64,000 nucleotides of DNA from Pararhizobium sp. A13 (GTDB lineage: Bacteria > Pseudomonadota > Alphaproteobacteria > Rhizobiales > Rhizobiaceae). The notes beneath the pieces are model-generated. The model worked only from the letters and a program-made list of their open reading frames with translations. It made no database searches and had not been told where the DNA came from. Shown here in pieces: positions 36,987 through 45,380 of this stretch. The stretch is from the NCBI RefSeq assembly GCF_040126305.1, contig NZ_CP149510.1, forward strand, positions 1,685,001-1,749,000, given 5' to 3'. Every line of letters starts with the position of its first letter. The stretch's first letter is position 1. The position numbers and the translations under genes were made by a program.

Positions 36987-37087
36987 GCAATGATTTTTTT
37001 TTAATCAATCCGCGCAAAACCGACGCAAACCTGTTATGTTCGCCTCATTCGATCCGCGAAAGGCTCGAAAACCTAGGAAAATGATAG

Positions 37088-37279
37088 ATGGCAATGATTT
37101 CTACGGGCGAGACTGCCAAAATCTACGAATTCCCCGCCGGAGGCCGGAAATTGGGCGGCCGCCGCTTCGAGCAGGCGGGCACGGTTACCGATTTTCGGCC
37201 CAAGCCGGTTCTGGCGGTCGATTACAGCAACTGGTACCATGAAGAAGCGCTCCGCGAGGAACAGACGCCGAAGTCCTGA
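37088..37279 (+). CDS. DUF2735 family protein
   Basis: 63 residues. TAKIYEFPAGGRKLGGRR and the C-terminal VDYSNWYHEEALR are typical of DUF2735, a family found in Rhizobiaceae next to glnII. It is small, soluble and basic, and divergent from glnII. The adjacency suggests a link to nitrogen control, but no function is established as far as I know. Confidence 0.85.
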   Translation: MAMISTGETAKIYEFPAGGRKLGGRRFEQAGTVTDFRPKPVLAVDYSNWYHEEALREEQTPKS

Positions 37280-37675
37280 ACGGGACGGGAGCCAGTTGCT
37301 GCCGTTGCCGAATATGCCGCTCCAGTGGAGCACCGCATTTGCGCGTTGACGATACTCCGCGCGATACAATTGGATGACTGAGAGTCATCACCAAAGCACC
37401 TGAAAGCCTGATCCCTCGACTCTTGGAGAGCTTTCCGCCGCTCAATCGGAAGCATATGGTTAACAAATGCCAACCGCTCGACCGAATGTGACGCTATTTT
37501 AACAGTTTAGGCGCAAATTAAGGCAGAGTCGCCTTTCGACGGGATCAAAGACTGATGCTGATCCGTTGTACGATCGGAGATTTGGCGCAACCGGCATCGA
37601 AGATTGCCGGTGCGGGCGAATACCCCGCGGGCCGGGAGCCATACGGTCTCACCTTGAACCTGCGGAGGAAGAAGG
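37280..37675. other. gene-free region
   Basis: 396 bp after DUF2735. I see no coding frame with a ribosome site and no tRNA. The last part contains the GGAGG ribosome site of the 31-residue gene that follows. Confidence 0.5.
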
Positions 37676-37771
37676 ATGCTCGACATGACTGACCATATCA
37701 TGAAGACGCTCTTGAACATCATGGTTGCGCTGTCGCTCGGCGCCTTCATGGTCCTGTTCATCGTCCTGTAA
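37676..37771 (+). CDS. 31-residue single-span membrane protein
   Basis: The start codon follows GGAGG with a seven-base spacing. The peptide begins MLDMTDHIMKTLLNIMVALS and continues with one hydrophobic span to the end. A one-helix inner-membrane peptide of this type may regulate a larger membrane complex. No family is recognised. Confidence 0.6.
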   Translation: MLDMTDHIMKTLLNIMVALSLGAFMVLFIVL

Positions 37772-37793
37772 CGGTAGGCCGGAGCCCCTCGGC

Positions 37794-38183
37794 TCACGGA
37801 TAGAGATAGTGCGCCTCCCATTCGTCATGGGGAATAAGGTCGCCGATTGTGTAGTTGAACGACAGCACCTCGATATGGTCAGGCCCGGTGCTGCACTTGT
37901 ATTTCAGCTTGTACCATTCGCCCTTGCTTCGAAAAACCGCGCCCGGGGCCTGTATCTTGTCGTCTTCGACGATCGGATCCGCGAAAGTATAGGCAATCAC
38001 CTTGTCCGGCTTGAACGATGTCTTGTCGGCATTGATTTCCCACATCGCTTCGGTATCGCATCGCTGTTCCAGCCGGGTCTGGGGATCGAGCTCCTCGAAC
38101 TGTTTGATCAGGGACCGGTCCATGGCCGCGGCGGGCGCGGCAATGGCAGCAACCAGCAAAGTCAAGCAAACAAGCCTGTTCAT
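37794..38183 (-). CDS. DUF930 domain protein, exported
   Basis: 129 residues with a cleavable signal peptide (MNRLVCLTLLVAAIAAPAAA). The mature part (QFEELDPQTRLEQRCDTEAM and a second cysteine in YKCSTGPDHIEV) fits DUF930, a periplasmic family of Rhizobiales. The two cysteines could form a disulphide. Function unknown. Confidence 0.85.
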   Translation of the reverse strand: MNRLVCLTLLVAAIAAPAAAMDRSLIKQFEELDPQTRLEQRCDTEAMWEINADKTSFKPDKVIAYTFADPIVEDDKIQAPGAVFRSKGEWYKLKYKCSTGPDHIEVLSFNYTIGDLIPHDEWEAHYLYP

Positions 38184-38307
38184 TGCGTCGTCAACTCCTT
38201 CGTCATGTCAGAAAATGGAAGCCGCAAACAAGCGTCAGGACGATGCCCGGGCGGATACTGACGTTAACATCAAGGAAACCTTTGTGTTCATTCAAAGGCA
38301 GGCATGC

Positions 38308-38769
38308 CTAAATGGCGGAGACGTCGATCCACTCGGCAGAAGCAAGTTGGGCCATCCTGTCGGGATTGATGCGGACGGCCGCATGCGGCGCGCCGGCAGC
38401 GGGCACGACCTCATCGAAGATCTTGAGCGAGATGTCGCAATAGACCTTGTGCGGCCTTGCAAGGCCGAAGGGGCAGACCCCGCCGACGGGATGGCCCGTC
38501 TCTTCCTCGACCTCGTCAAAGCCCAACATGCGGGCCTTTGTGGCGAAGAGGGCCTTGTACTTCTTGTTGTCGAGGCGGGCATCGCCGCGCGTGACGATCA
38601 GGATAACCTCGTCGGCGACCCTGAGCGCCAGCGTCTTGGCGATCTGCGCCGGCTCGACACCATGCCCCTCGGCTGCAAGAGCGACGGTGGCGGTGCTCTG
38701 CGGAAGTTCGATGACGTCGATGTCGGGGGCTTTTTCGGCGAAGAACAATTTGACGGAGGAAAGGCTCAT
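38308..38769 (-). CDS. YbaK/EbsC-type aminoacyl-tRNA deacylase
   Basis: 153 residues from MSLSSVKLFFAEKAPD; the frame is open 12 codons further but those are not conserved. The YbaK/ProX fold is recognised from KTLALRVADEVILIVTRGDARLDNKK and the GGVCPFGL loop. Proteins of this family hydrolyse mischarged tRNAs such as Cys-tRNA-Pro. The exact tRNA is not clear from sequence. Confidence 0.88.
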   Translation of the reverse strand: MSLSSVKLFFAEKAPDIDVIELPQSTATVALAAEGHGVEPAQIAKTLALRVADEVILIVTRGDARLDNKKYKALFATKARMLGFDEVEEETGHPVGGVCPFGLARPHKVYCDISLKIFDEVVPAAGAPHAAVRINPDRMAQLASAEWIDVSAI

Positions 38770-38887
38770 GGCGCTACAACGGCTCCGCTCGGATGGAAAC
38801 CGCATGCGCGGCCTATCCGGATATTAGGAAGGGTGACGGTAGATGCTCCGGGCGCTCAACCGTCACGTGAGCTGTCCGGCGATATTT

Positions 38888-39076
38888 TCAGTCGTCGTTC
38901 GATGCGTCAAGATTTTCCGGACGAGTGCCTTCCTGGTCATGCGGCAGGTAGCCGTGGTTAGTGAACCAGTTGATCAGGATGGCGGCGATGGCCTGGTTGC
39001 GCGTATCCATTCCCGGATGATCGGAAATGAAGGATTGAAGTGCTTGTTCGATCCGGGGGTCGTAGAGGTCAGACAT
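38888..39076 (-). CDS. small conserved hypothetical protein
   Basis: 62 residues from MSDLYDPRIEQALQSF, an acidic, helical protein ending in RPENLDASNDD. The frame is open 21 codons upstream but that stretch has no protein character. No domain is recognised. It is flanked by ybaK and the GlsB-like gene on the same strand with short gaps. Confidence 0.6.
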   Translation of the reverse strand: MSDLYDPRIEQALQSFISDHPGMDTRNQAIAAILINWFTNHGYLPHDQEGTRPENLDASNDD

Positions 39077-39149
39077 GATGGCTCCCAACTGCAATTGGCG
39101 GGTTGCGCCGGCTTCCCCTCCGGAAAACCGGTGCCCCATTTTCAGTTCG

Positions 39150-39404
39150 TCAAGCGCTCTTGACGATGCGGATCAACACCAGAAGGATGATGGCGCCGAT
39201 CGTCGAATGAATGATGGCGGCGAGGATGCCGCTGCCGATGCTGATGCCGAGATAGGGGAAGAGCGCCCCGGCGATGAAGGCGCCGACGATGCCGACAACA
39301 ATGTTGCCGATCAGGCCGAAGCCGAATCCCGAGACGATCAAACCTGCAAGCCAGCCGGCAATGGCGCCGACGATCAGAAAAACGATAATACTTTCGATAC
39401 CCAT
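39150..39404 (-). CDS. GlsB/YeaQ/YmgE-type stress membrane protein
   Basis: 84 residues from MGIESIIVFLIVGAIAGWLA. Three hydrophobic segments rich in glycine (GFGFGLIGNIVVGIVGAFIAG) are typical of the GlsB/YeaQ/YmgE family, formerly called transglycosylase-associated proteins, often induced by stress. The start further upstream in frame is not conserved. Confidence 0.9.
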   Translation of the reverse strand: MGIESIIVFLIVGAIAGWLAGLIVSGFGFGLIGNIVVGIVGAFIAGALFPYLGISIGSGILAAIIHSTIGAIILLVLIRIVKSA

Positions 39405-39575
39405 GGATGTTCCTTTCCGTTGTATCCGCAGATGCAAGATAGAGCGAAAAGACAACCGCGTCAGAGGGGAAAGTGAATCTTCGAAGCTTTTTTGCTTTCA
39501 ATAGGTTGAAAGACGGGACGGAGGCAGGATTTCCGATCGGGGCGGGTCAAAAATCCATGCTTGCTGTCTAAACAA

Positions 39576-39602
39576 AACGGCCCGGCAACCCGCCGGGCCG
39601 TT
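39576..39602 (-). terminator. terminator of rhaDI
   Basis: AACGGCCCGGC and GCCGGGCCGTT pair perfectly over 11 bp. On the minus strand, 18 bases past the rhaI stop, the hairpin is followed by TTGTTT, completing a good intrinsic terminator. Confidence 0.88.
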
Positions 39603-39620
39603 TCGCGAATCAGTCGTGAC

Positions 39621-40913
39621 TCAGACGATGCCGCCGCCGCCGCTCTTCGATGCCGGGCGCTCGCTCGAGACCTTGGCGCGGTATCCGCTCGCCCGATAGG
39701 CCGCAACCGGTGCGATCGCGCCGCCTGCCTCGTACCGTGCCATGGCAAGAATGGGCTCGACATGGGTGCGGAAGGCGGCTTTCAGTGTTTCCGTCGCCAT
39801 CAGTGCATCGTTACCATCTTGGTAACCCTCAAGCGCCTTACGATCGACGAGCAGCGCTTGTGCGTACGCGCGGCTGACTTCCATCGCCGAGTTCATCAGG
39901 CTTTCGATCGGGTCGGTAACATTGTGGCTCTGGTCAAGCATATGCGCAGGTGAAAAGCCCTCCGCATTACGCGTTTCAGCATCCACCAGTTCATTGAAGA
40001 CGAGGAACAGGCGGTAGGGATCGATCGAACCCGTATCGAGATCGTCGTCGCCATACTTCGAATCGTTGAAATGGAAGCCGCCGAGTTTCTTGAACTGGAT
40101 GAGGCGGGCGACGATCATCTCGATGTTGACGTTCGGCGCGTGGTGGCCGAGATCGACGAGGCAATAGGCCTTGGGGCCGAGTTCCTGGGCGATCAGATAA
40201 TTGGTGCCCCAGTCCTGCACGACGGTCGAGTAGAAGGCCGGTTCGAACATCTTGTGCTCGGTGAAGATGCGCCAATCATCCGGCAGGCCCTTGTAGATGA
40301 CCTTCATCGCCTCGAGGTAGCGCTCGAAACTCCTGGTGAAGTTGCTTTGGCCAGGGAAGTTGGAGCCGTCGCCGATCCAGACGGTCAGCGCCTTGGAGCC
40401 GAGCGCCTTGCCGATCTCGATGCATTCGAGATTGTGATCGACGGCCTGCTGGCGGGTGGCGGCATCGGCATGGGACAGCGAGCCGAACTTGTAGGAATGA
40501 GCCTGATCCGGCGCGTTGGAGAAGGTGTTGGAGTTCATCGCGTCAAAACCGAGACCCAGCGCGTTGCCCTTTTCCCCCAGTTCCTTGAGGTCGTCGACCT
40601 TGTCCCACGGAATATGCAGCGAGACGGTCGGCGTTGCCCTGGTCAGCTGCTGGATGACCGAGCAGTCCTCGATCTTGTCGAAGATGTTGCGCGGCTCGCC
40701 GGTGCCGGGAAAGCGAGCAAAGCGCGTGCCGCCGGTGCCGACGCCCCAGGAAGGGACGGCAACTCCGTAAGTAGATACTTTCTCTTTGATCGCGCCGATA
40801 TCGATGTCACGGCGCGACAGCTGCGCGCCGAGATAGTCGTAATCGGCTTTCAGATCGGCAAGGCGGGCCGCGTTGTCGGCATCGATGACGTCTTTTTTGA
40901 TCATCAGTGTCAT
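39621..40913 (-). CDS. rhaI: L-rhamnose isomerase RhaI
   Basis: 430 residues from MTLMIKKDVIDADN; this start lies 13 bp after the rhaD stop, whereas the open frame before it overlaps rhaD. It is the rhizobial (Pseudomonas-type) rhamnose isomerase of the xylose-isomerase-like fold, converting L-rhamnose to L-rhamnulose. Metal-site motifs are visible in HIPWDKVDD, TEHKMFEPAFYSTVVQDWG, VDLGHHAPNVNIE and GGFHFNDSKYGDDDLD. It is the second gene of a rhaDI unit. Confidence 0.95.
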   Translation of the reverse strand: MTLMIKKDVIDADNAARLADLKADYDYLGAQLSRRDIDIGAIKEKVSTYGVAVPSWGVGTGGTRFARFPGTGEPRNIFDKIEDCSVIQQLTRATPTVSLHIPWDKVDDLKELGEKGNALGLGFDAMNSNTFSNAPDQAHSYKFGSLSHADAATRQQAVDHNLECIEIGKALGSKALTVWIGDGSNFPGQSNFTRSFERYLEAMKVIYKGLPDDWRIFTEHKMFEPAFYSTVVQDWGTNYLIAQELGPKAYCLVDLGHHAPNVNIEMIVARLIQFKKLGGFHFNDSKYGDDDLDTGSIDPYRLFLVFNELVDAETRNAEGFSPAHMLDQSHNVTDPIESLMNSAMEVSRAYAQALLVDRKALEGYQDGNDALMATETLKAAFRTHVEPILAMARYEAGGAIAPVAAYRASGYRAKVSSERPASKSGGGGIV

Positions 40914-40926
40914 GTCGCCCTCCGGT

Positions 40927-43032
40927 CTAGCGCGTGAACGACTGGGCATTGCCCGCGTCGACATTGATGATGTTGCCGGTGGACTTGGCCGACATGTCGG
41001 AGGCGAGGAAATAGATCGCTTCCGCAATGTCTTCCGGATAGACGCTGAGCTTCAGCATGGAGCGATCGCGATAGTGGGCCTCCAGTTCGTCGACATCCAT
41101 CTTGTAGGCCGCCGCGCGCTGTTCCTTCCACTCGCCCGTCCAGATCTTCGAGCCGCGCAGAACGGCATCCGGATTGACGACGTTGACGCGGATCTGCGCC
41201 GATGCGCCTTCGAGCGCCAGGCAACGGGCAAGGTGGATTTCGGCCGCCTTCGCCGTGCAATAGGCGGATGCGCCGGGGGAGGCGGCAAGGCCGTTCTTGG
41301 AGGCGACGAAGACGACGTTGCCGCCGGCCTTCTGTTGACGGAAGATGCGGAAGGCTTCGCGCGAGACGAGGAAATAGCCCGTCGCCAGGATATCGACGTT
41401 CTTGTTCCAGAGCGCCAGCGTCGTGTCCTCGATCGCGGCGGAGGAAGCAAGGCCGGCATTGGAGACGAGAATATCGAGGCCGCCGAATTCGAGCAGTGCA
41501 TCGGCGAAGCTCTTCTCGACAGCGGCTTCATCGGTGACGTTCATGTTGACGGCGCGGACGAAATCCTTGCCGTAGCGGCCACCCAGCTCGGTGTGGGCTG
41601 CGGCCAATGCCGTCTCGTCGATATCGGCGAGCACGACGCAGGCGCCTTCCTGCATCAGGCGGTTGGCTGTCGCCTTGCCGATGCCGCCGGCGCCGCCGGT
41701 GACGAGCGCGATCTTGCCGGCCAGCATCTTCGGTTTCGGCATGCGCTGCAGTTTTGCTTCCTCGAGCAGCCAGTATTCGATGTCGAAGGCCTCCTGTTCC
41801 GGCAGGCCGACATAGGTCGAAACGCCGGAAGCGCCGCGCATGACATTGATCGCGTTGACGTAGAACTCGCCGGAAATACGGGCTGTAGCCTTGTCCTTGG
41901 CGAAGGTGATCATGCCGACGCCCGGCACGAGATAGACGACCGCATTGGGATCGCGCATCGCCGGGCTGTTGTCGCGCTTGCAACGCTCGTAGTAGGCGGC
42001 GTAACCGGCACGGTATTCGGCGATTGCCGCTTCGAGGCCGGCCAGCGTCTTGTCGATATCGGGATTGGCCGGATCGAAATCGACGACCAGCGGGCAAATC
42101 TTGGTGCGCAGGAAATGGTCGGGGCAGGATGTGCCGAGCGCTGCCAGCGGCTCCAGGTTCTTCGACGTGACGAAGTCGAGCACGGCCTGGCTGTCGTCAA
42201 AGTGCCCGAGCTTTCGCTCGTCTGTACTGATCATGCCGCGAATGACCGGCATCAGTTTTTGCGCGACGGCGCGGCGTTGCTCGGCCGGGAGAACAGGCTT
42301 GACTGCGCCGCCGAAAGCCGGGGCCGTGTTGGTCGTCTCGAACCAGGCAATCGCCTTGTTGATGATCTCGATCGTGGTCTCGTAGGCTTCCTTGGCCGTG
42401 TCGCCCCAGGTGAACAGGCCATGGCTTTCAAGGATCAGCCCGCGTGCATTCGGATTCTCAGCGCAGAATTTCGAAAGCCACAGGCCGAGCTCAAATCCGG
42501 GCCTTTTCCACGGTAGCCAGCCGATATCATCGCCGAAAATCTTCTGCGTCAGTTCGCGACTGTTCTTCGACGCGGCGATGGCGATGATCGCATCGGGGTG
42601 CATGTGGTCGACATGTTTTTTCGGCACATAGGCGTGCAGCGGCGTATCGATGGAGGCCACGCGCGGGTTAAGGTTGAAGGTGCAGTGCGGCAGGTAGCCG
42701 ACCATCTCGTCTTCGAAGTCGATGCCGCGATAGAGGCCCTTCAGGGCTTCGAGCTTCTCCATATAGAGGGTGGAAAAGCCGTCCATCTTGATCGTGCCGA
42801 CATCGCCGCCGGAGCCCTTGACCCACAGAACCTCGACCTCGCCGCCGCCGAGCGGGTCCTTTTCGATGACCTTGGCAGAGGTGTTGCCGCCGCCGTAATT
42901 GGTGATGCGCTTGTCGGAGCCGAGCAGGTTGGAGCGATAGAGCAGCCGCTCCGGCTCGCTCATCCCGGCTGCCTTGCTGTCGTCCCAGAGATTGGCAAGG
43001 CGCGCGCCTTGTTGCTTGTCGAGCATCGTCAT
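40927..43032 (-). CDS. rhaD: bifunctional rhamnulose-1-phosphate aldolase / short-chain dehydrogenase
   Basis: 701 residues. The N-terminal about 420 residues form a class II aldolase that splits rhamnulose-1-phosphate into dihydroxyacetone phosphate and L-lactaldehyde (HMHPDAIIAIAAS and LESHGLFTWG supply metal histidines). The C-terminal 260 residues are a short-chain dehydrogenase with VTGGAGGIGKATA and YCTAKAAE, which probably oxidises lactaldehyde. This fusion is typical for rhizobial rhamnose pathways. It is transcribed away from rhaR. Confidence 0.95.
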   Translation of the reverse strand: MTMLDKQQGARLANLWDDSKAAGMSEPERLLYRSNLLGSDKRITNYGGGNTSAKVIEKDPLGGGEVEVLWVKGSGGDVGTIKMDGFSTLYMEKLEALKGLYRGIDFEDEMVGYLPHCTFNLNPRVASIDTPLHAYVPKKHVDHMHPDAIIAIAASKNSRELTQKIFGDDIGWLPWKRPGFELGLWLSKFCAENPNARGLILESHGLFTWGDTAKEAYETTIEIINKAIAWFETTNTAPAFGGAVKPVLPAEQRRAVAQKLMPVIRGMISTDERKLGHFDDSQAVLDFVTSKNLEPLAALGTSCPDHFLRTKICPLVVDFDPANPDIDKTLAGLEAAIAEYRAGYAAYYERCKRDNSPAMRDPNAVVYLVPGVGMITFAKDKATARISGEFYVNAINVMRGASGVSTYVGLPEQEAFDIEYWLLEEAKLQRMPKPKMLAGKIALVTGGAGGIGKATANRLMQEGACVVLADIDETALAAAHTELGGRYGKDFVRAVNMNVTDEAAVEKSFADALLEFGGLDILVSNAGLASSAAIEDTTLALWNKNVDILATGYFLVSREAFRIFRQQKAGGNVVFVASKNGLAASPGASAYCTAKAAEIHLARCLALEGASAQIRVNVVNPDAVLRGSKIWTGEWKEQRAAAYKMDVDELEAHYRDRSMLKLSVYPEDIAEAIYFLASDMSAKSTGNIINVDAGNAQSFTR

Positions 43033-43092
43033 TCCTCCCGGTCAATTCTGCGCCGGCCCCCTTTTAATTTTCAGGGGTAAGAGCGCATTCGT

Positions 43093-43192
43093 TGTGATCA
43101 GATCACACAAAGATCGGCGCCATGTCAATCATAAACGATCAAAAACAATCATATTGCAGCGCACAATGAAAAAATATGATCGTATGTGATTG
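43093..43192. promoter_or_regulatory. operator-rich intergenic region between rhaD and rhaR
   Basis: TGTGATC-A-GATCACA (43093-43107) is a perfect palindrome. CAATCATAAACGATC (43126-43140) and GATCGTATGTGATTG (43178-43192) form an inverted pair matching at 12 of 15 positions, with a third half-copy CAATCATAT at 43146-43154. DeoR-family repressors bind such repeated sites, so these are likely RhaR operators controlling both directions. Confidence 0.6.
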
Positions 43193-43238
43193 ACAATGCG
43201 CGGTCGTGATGGAAGCATAGGCATCGTTGGAGGATGGA

Positions 43239-44051
43239 ATGCACGAAAAAGAGCGACACAGGATCATTCTGTCAGCTGTCCAGGACAAGCCGGTGATCAC
43301 CGTGCCTGAGCTGGTGGATCTGACCGACAGTTCCGAAGCGACGATCCGCCGGGATATCGCGGCGCTGCATGTGCAGAAGCGGCTGCGCCGGGTGCGCGGC
43401 GGCGCGGAAGCAATCAACCCGCCGCAGTTCGTCGGGCTTGCCGGCCGGCCCTTCAGCGTCAATGAAGGCCTGCATGCCCGCCAGAAGCAGGCGATCGCCA
43501 AGGAAGCGGTGGCGCTCTGCCAGGATGGCGAGCCGATCATCATCAATGGCGGTACCACGACCTTCCAGATGGTGCATTTCCTGGCCAATCGCCGGATGCA
43601 GGTGTTCACCAATTCCTTTCCGATCGCCGAACATCTGCTCAAGCATTCGAAGAATACGGTGATGCTGTCGGGCGGCACGATCTACCGCGAGCAGAACATT
43701 ATCCTCAGCCCCTTCGATAATGACGTGACGCGCAACTTCTATGCGCGCCGCATGTTCATGGGTGCGCAGGGGCTTGGGCCTCTCGGCCTGATGGAGGGCG
43801 ATCCGCTGCTCATCCAGGCGGAACAGAAATTGATCGACCAGGCCGATGAACTCGTCGTGCTGATCGACTCGTCGAAATTTCACAAGCGCTCCAGCCTCAT
43901 TCTCTGCGGGCTGAAGCGCATCACCACGGTGATCACGGATTCGGGCATCGAGGACAGGCATGTCCGGATGCTCGAAGATGCCGGCGTCAATTTGGTCGTT
44001 GCCAATACGAGGTCCGGCAATCTTGAGGAGAATGCTTCCTCGTCGGCGTGA
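43239..44051 (+). CDS. rhaR: DeoR-family regulator of rhamnose genes
   Basis: 270 residues from ATG 43239, which has GGAGG six bases upstream. The N-terminal helix-turn-helix is TVPELVDLTDSSEATIRRDI, and the C-terminal DeoR sensor domain includes INGGTTTFQMVHFL and VVLIDSSKFHKRSS. DeoR proteins usually repress until a sugar phosphate binds. It lies at the head of rhaRSTPQUK and opposite rhaDI. Confidence 0.93.
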   Translation: MHEKERHRIILSAVQDKPVITVPELVDLTDSSEATIRRDIAALHVQKRLRRVRGGAEAINPPQFVGLAGRPFSVNEGLHARQKQAIAKEAVALCQDGEPIIINGGTTTFQMVHFLANRRMQVFTNSFPIAEHLLKHSKNTVMLSGGTIYREQNIILSPFDNDVTRNFYARRMFMGAQGLGPLGLMEGDPLLIQAEQKLIDQADELVVLIDSSKFHKRSSLILCGLKRITTVITDSGIEDRHVRMLEDAGVNLVVANTRSGNLEENASSSA

Positions 44052-44173
44052 GGCCGGCGGGAGGAGGGGAGTGGGAACCGCCGGAGGCTTCAGGGCCAAC
44101 CGGCAGAATTTGAAAGCATAAAGCCGAATGAACGCGATCATTGTGAACGCGTGGCTTCAGGGAGGAGAACGTC

Positions 44174-45163
44174 ATGAAAATTTTGAAGGCACTGATGGTC
44201 ACGACGGCGGTTTCGCTGGCGCTGATGGCCGGCACCGCGCATGCTGAAAACAAGAAGATCGCGCTCGTCGTCAAAGCGCTCGGCATCGGCTTCTTCGAGG
44301 CCGCCAACAAGGGCGCGCAGGAAGCTGCCAAGGAACTCGGTGATGTCGAGATCATCTATACCGGCCCGACATCGACGACGGCCGAAGGCCAGATCGAAGT
44401 GATCAATTCTCTGGTGGCGCAGAAGGTGGATGCGATTGCCATCTCGGCCAATGACAAGGACGCGCTGGTTCCGGCGCTGAAGAAGGCGATGGATCGCGGC
44501 ATCAAGGTCATTTCCTGGGATTCCGGCGTTGCACCGGAAGGCCGGGCCATGCACCTCAACCCGTCGTCCAACCCGCTGATCGGCAACATGATCATCAAGC
44601 TTGCTGCAGACCAGCTGCCTGACGGCGGCGATGTCGCCGTGCTTTCGGCCTCGGCCACCGCCACGAACCAGAACACCTGGATCGAGGAAATGAAGAAGGT
44701 GCAGGGCAACTACAAGGGCATCAATGTCGTAGCAACCGTCTATGGCGACGACCTTGCGGACAGGTCCTATCGCGAAACGCAGGGCCTTATTCAGTCTTAT
44801 CCGAACCTGAAGGCGATCATCGCTCCGACCTCTGTCGGCATCGTTGCCGCTGCACAGGCCGTTGAAGACGCCGGCAAGGTCGGCCAGATCAACGTCACCG
44901 GTCTTGGTCTTCCCTCGGAAATGGCTGGTCACGTCAAGGCCGGTTCGTCCAAGTCCTTCGCGATCTGGAACCCGATCGACCTCGGCTATTCCGCCACGAT
45001 GATCGCTTATGATCTGATCGGTGGCGCGGAAGCCAAGCCGGGCGCCGAACTGAAGATGGGCCGCATGGGCACCGTCAAGCTCGACGACAGCAATGAAGGC
45101 GCGATGGCCGACCCGTTCGTCTATGATGCGTCGAACGTCGAGGAATTCGCCAAGATCTTCTGA
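44174..45163 (+). CDS. rhaS: rhamnose ABC transporter, periplasmic binding protein
   Basis: 329 residues with a clear signal peptide (MKILKALMVTTAVSLALMAG, cleaved after TAHA). The rest is a periplasmic-binding-protein fold of the ribose type (KKIALVVKALGIGFFEAANK and DAIAISANDKDALVPALKKA). It captures L-rhamnose in the periplasm for RhaTPQ. Confidence 0.95.
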   Translation: MKILKALMVTTAVSLALMAGTAHAENKKIALVVKALGIGFFEAANKGAQEAAKELGDVEIIYTGPTSTTAEGQIEVINSLVAQKVDAIAISANDKDALVPALKKAMDRGIKVISWDSGVAPEGRAMHLNPSSNPLIGNMIIKLAADQLPDGGDVAVLSASATATNQNTWIEEMKKVQGNYKGINVVATVYGDDLADRSYRETQGLIQSYPNLKAIIAPTSVGIVAAAQAVEDAGKVGQINVTGLGLPSEMAGHVKAGSSKSFAIWNPIDLGYSATMIAYDLIGGAEAKPGAELKMGRMGTVKLDDSNEGAMADPFVYDASNVEEFAKIF

Positions 45164-45171
45164 TCTGGGGA

Positions 45172-45293
45172 TCCCTTCTCCCCAACGGGGAGAAGGTGGC
45201 CCGAAGGGCCGGATGAGGGGGAGCGGCACGCGCGGAAAGACCCCCTCATCGCCTCGCTGGCGCTCGGCACTTCTCCCCCTGGGGAGAAGAGGG
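45172..45293. repeat. RIME-like palindromic intergenic element
   Basis: The element starts and ends with CTTCTCCCC/GGGGAGAAG palindromes and contains GGCCCGAAGGGCC and a GATGAGGGG / CCCCCTCATC pair, so the RNA would fold into two strong hairpins. This matches the Rhizobiales-specific intergenic mosaic elements. It lies between rhaS and rhaT and may lower expression of the downstream transporter genes relative to rhaS. Confidence 0.75.
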
Positions 45294-45380
45294 AGTGCGC
45301 GGTTGGCCGCATGCGTCGTTATTTCAAATTCAATCATACCGGTGGATTGCCTCTTGTTGCAGGAAACGACCACATTGCGG

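Noticed and set aside
40873..42516. A 547-codon frame on the plus strand
   Set aside because: Antisense shadow of rhaD and the start of rhaI.
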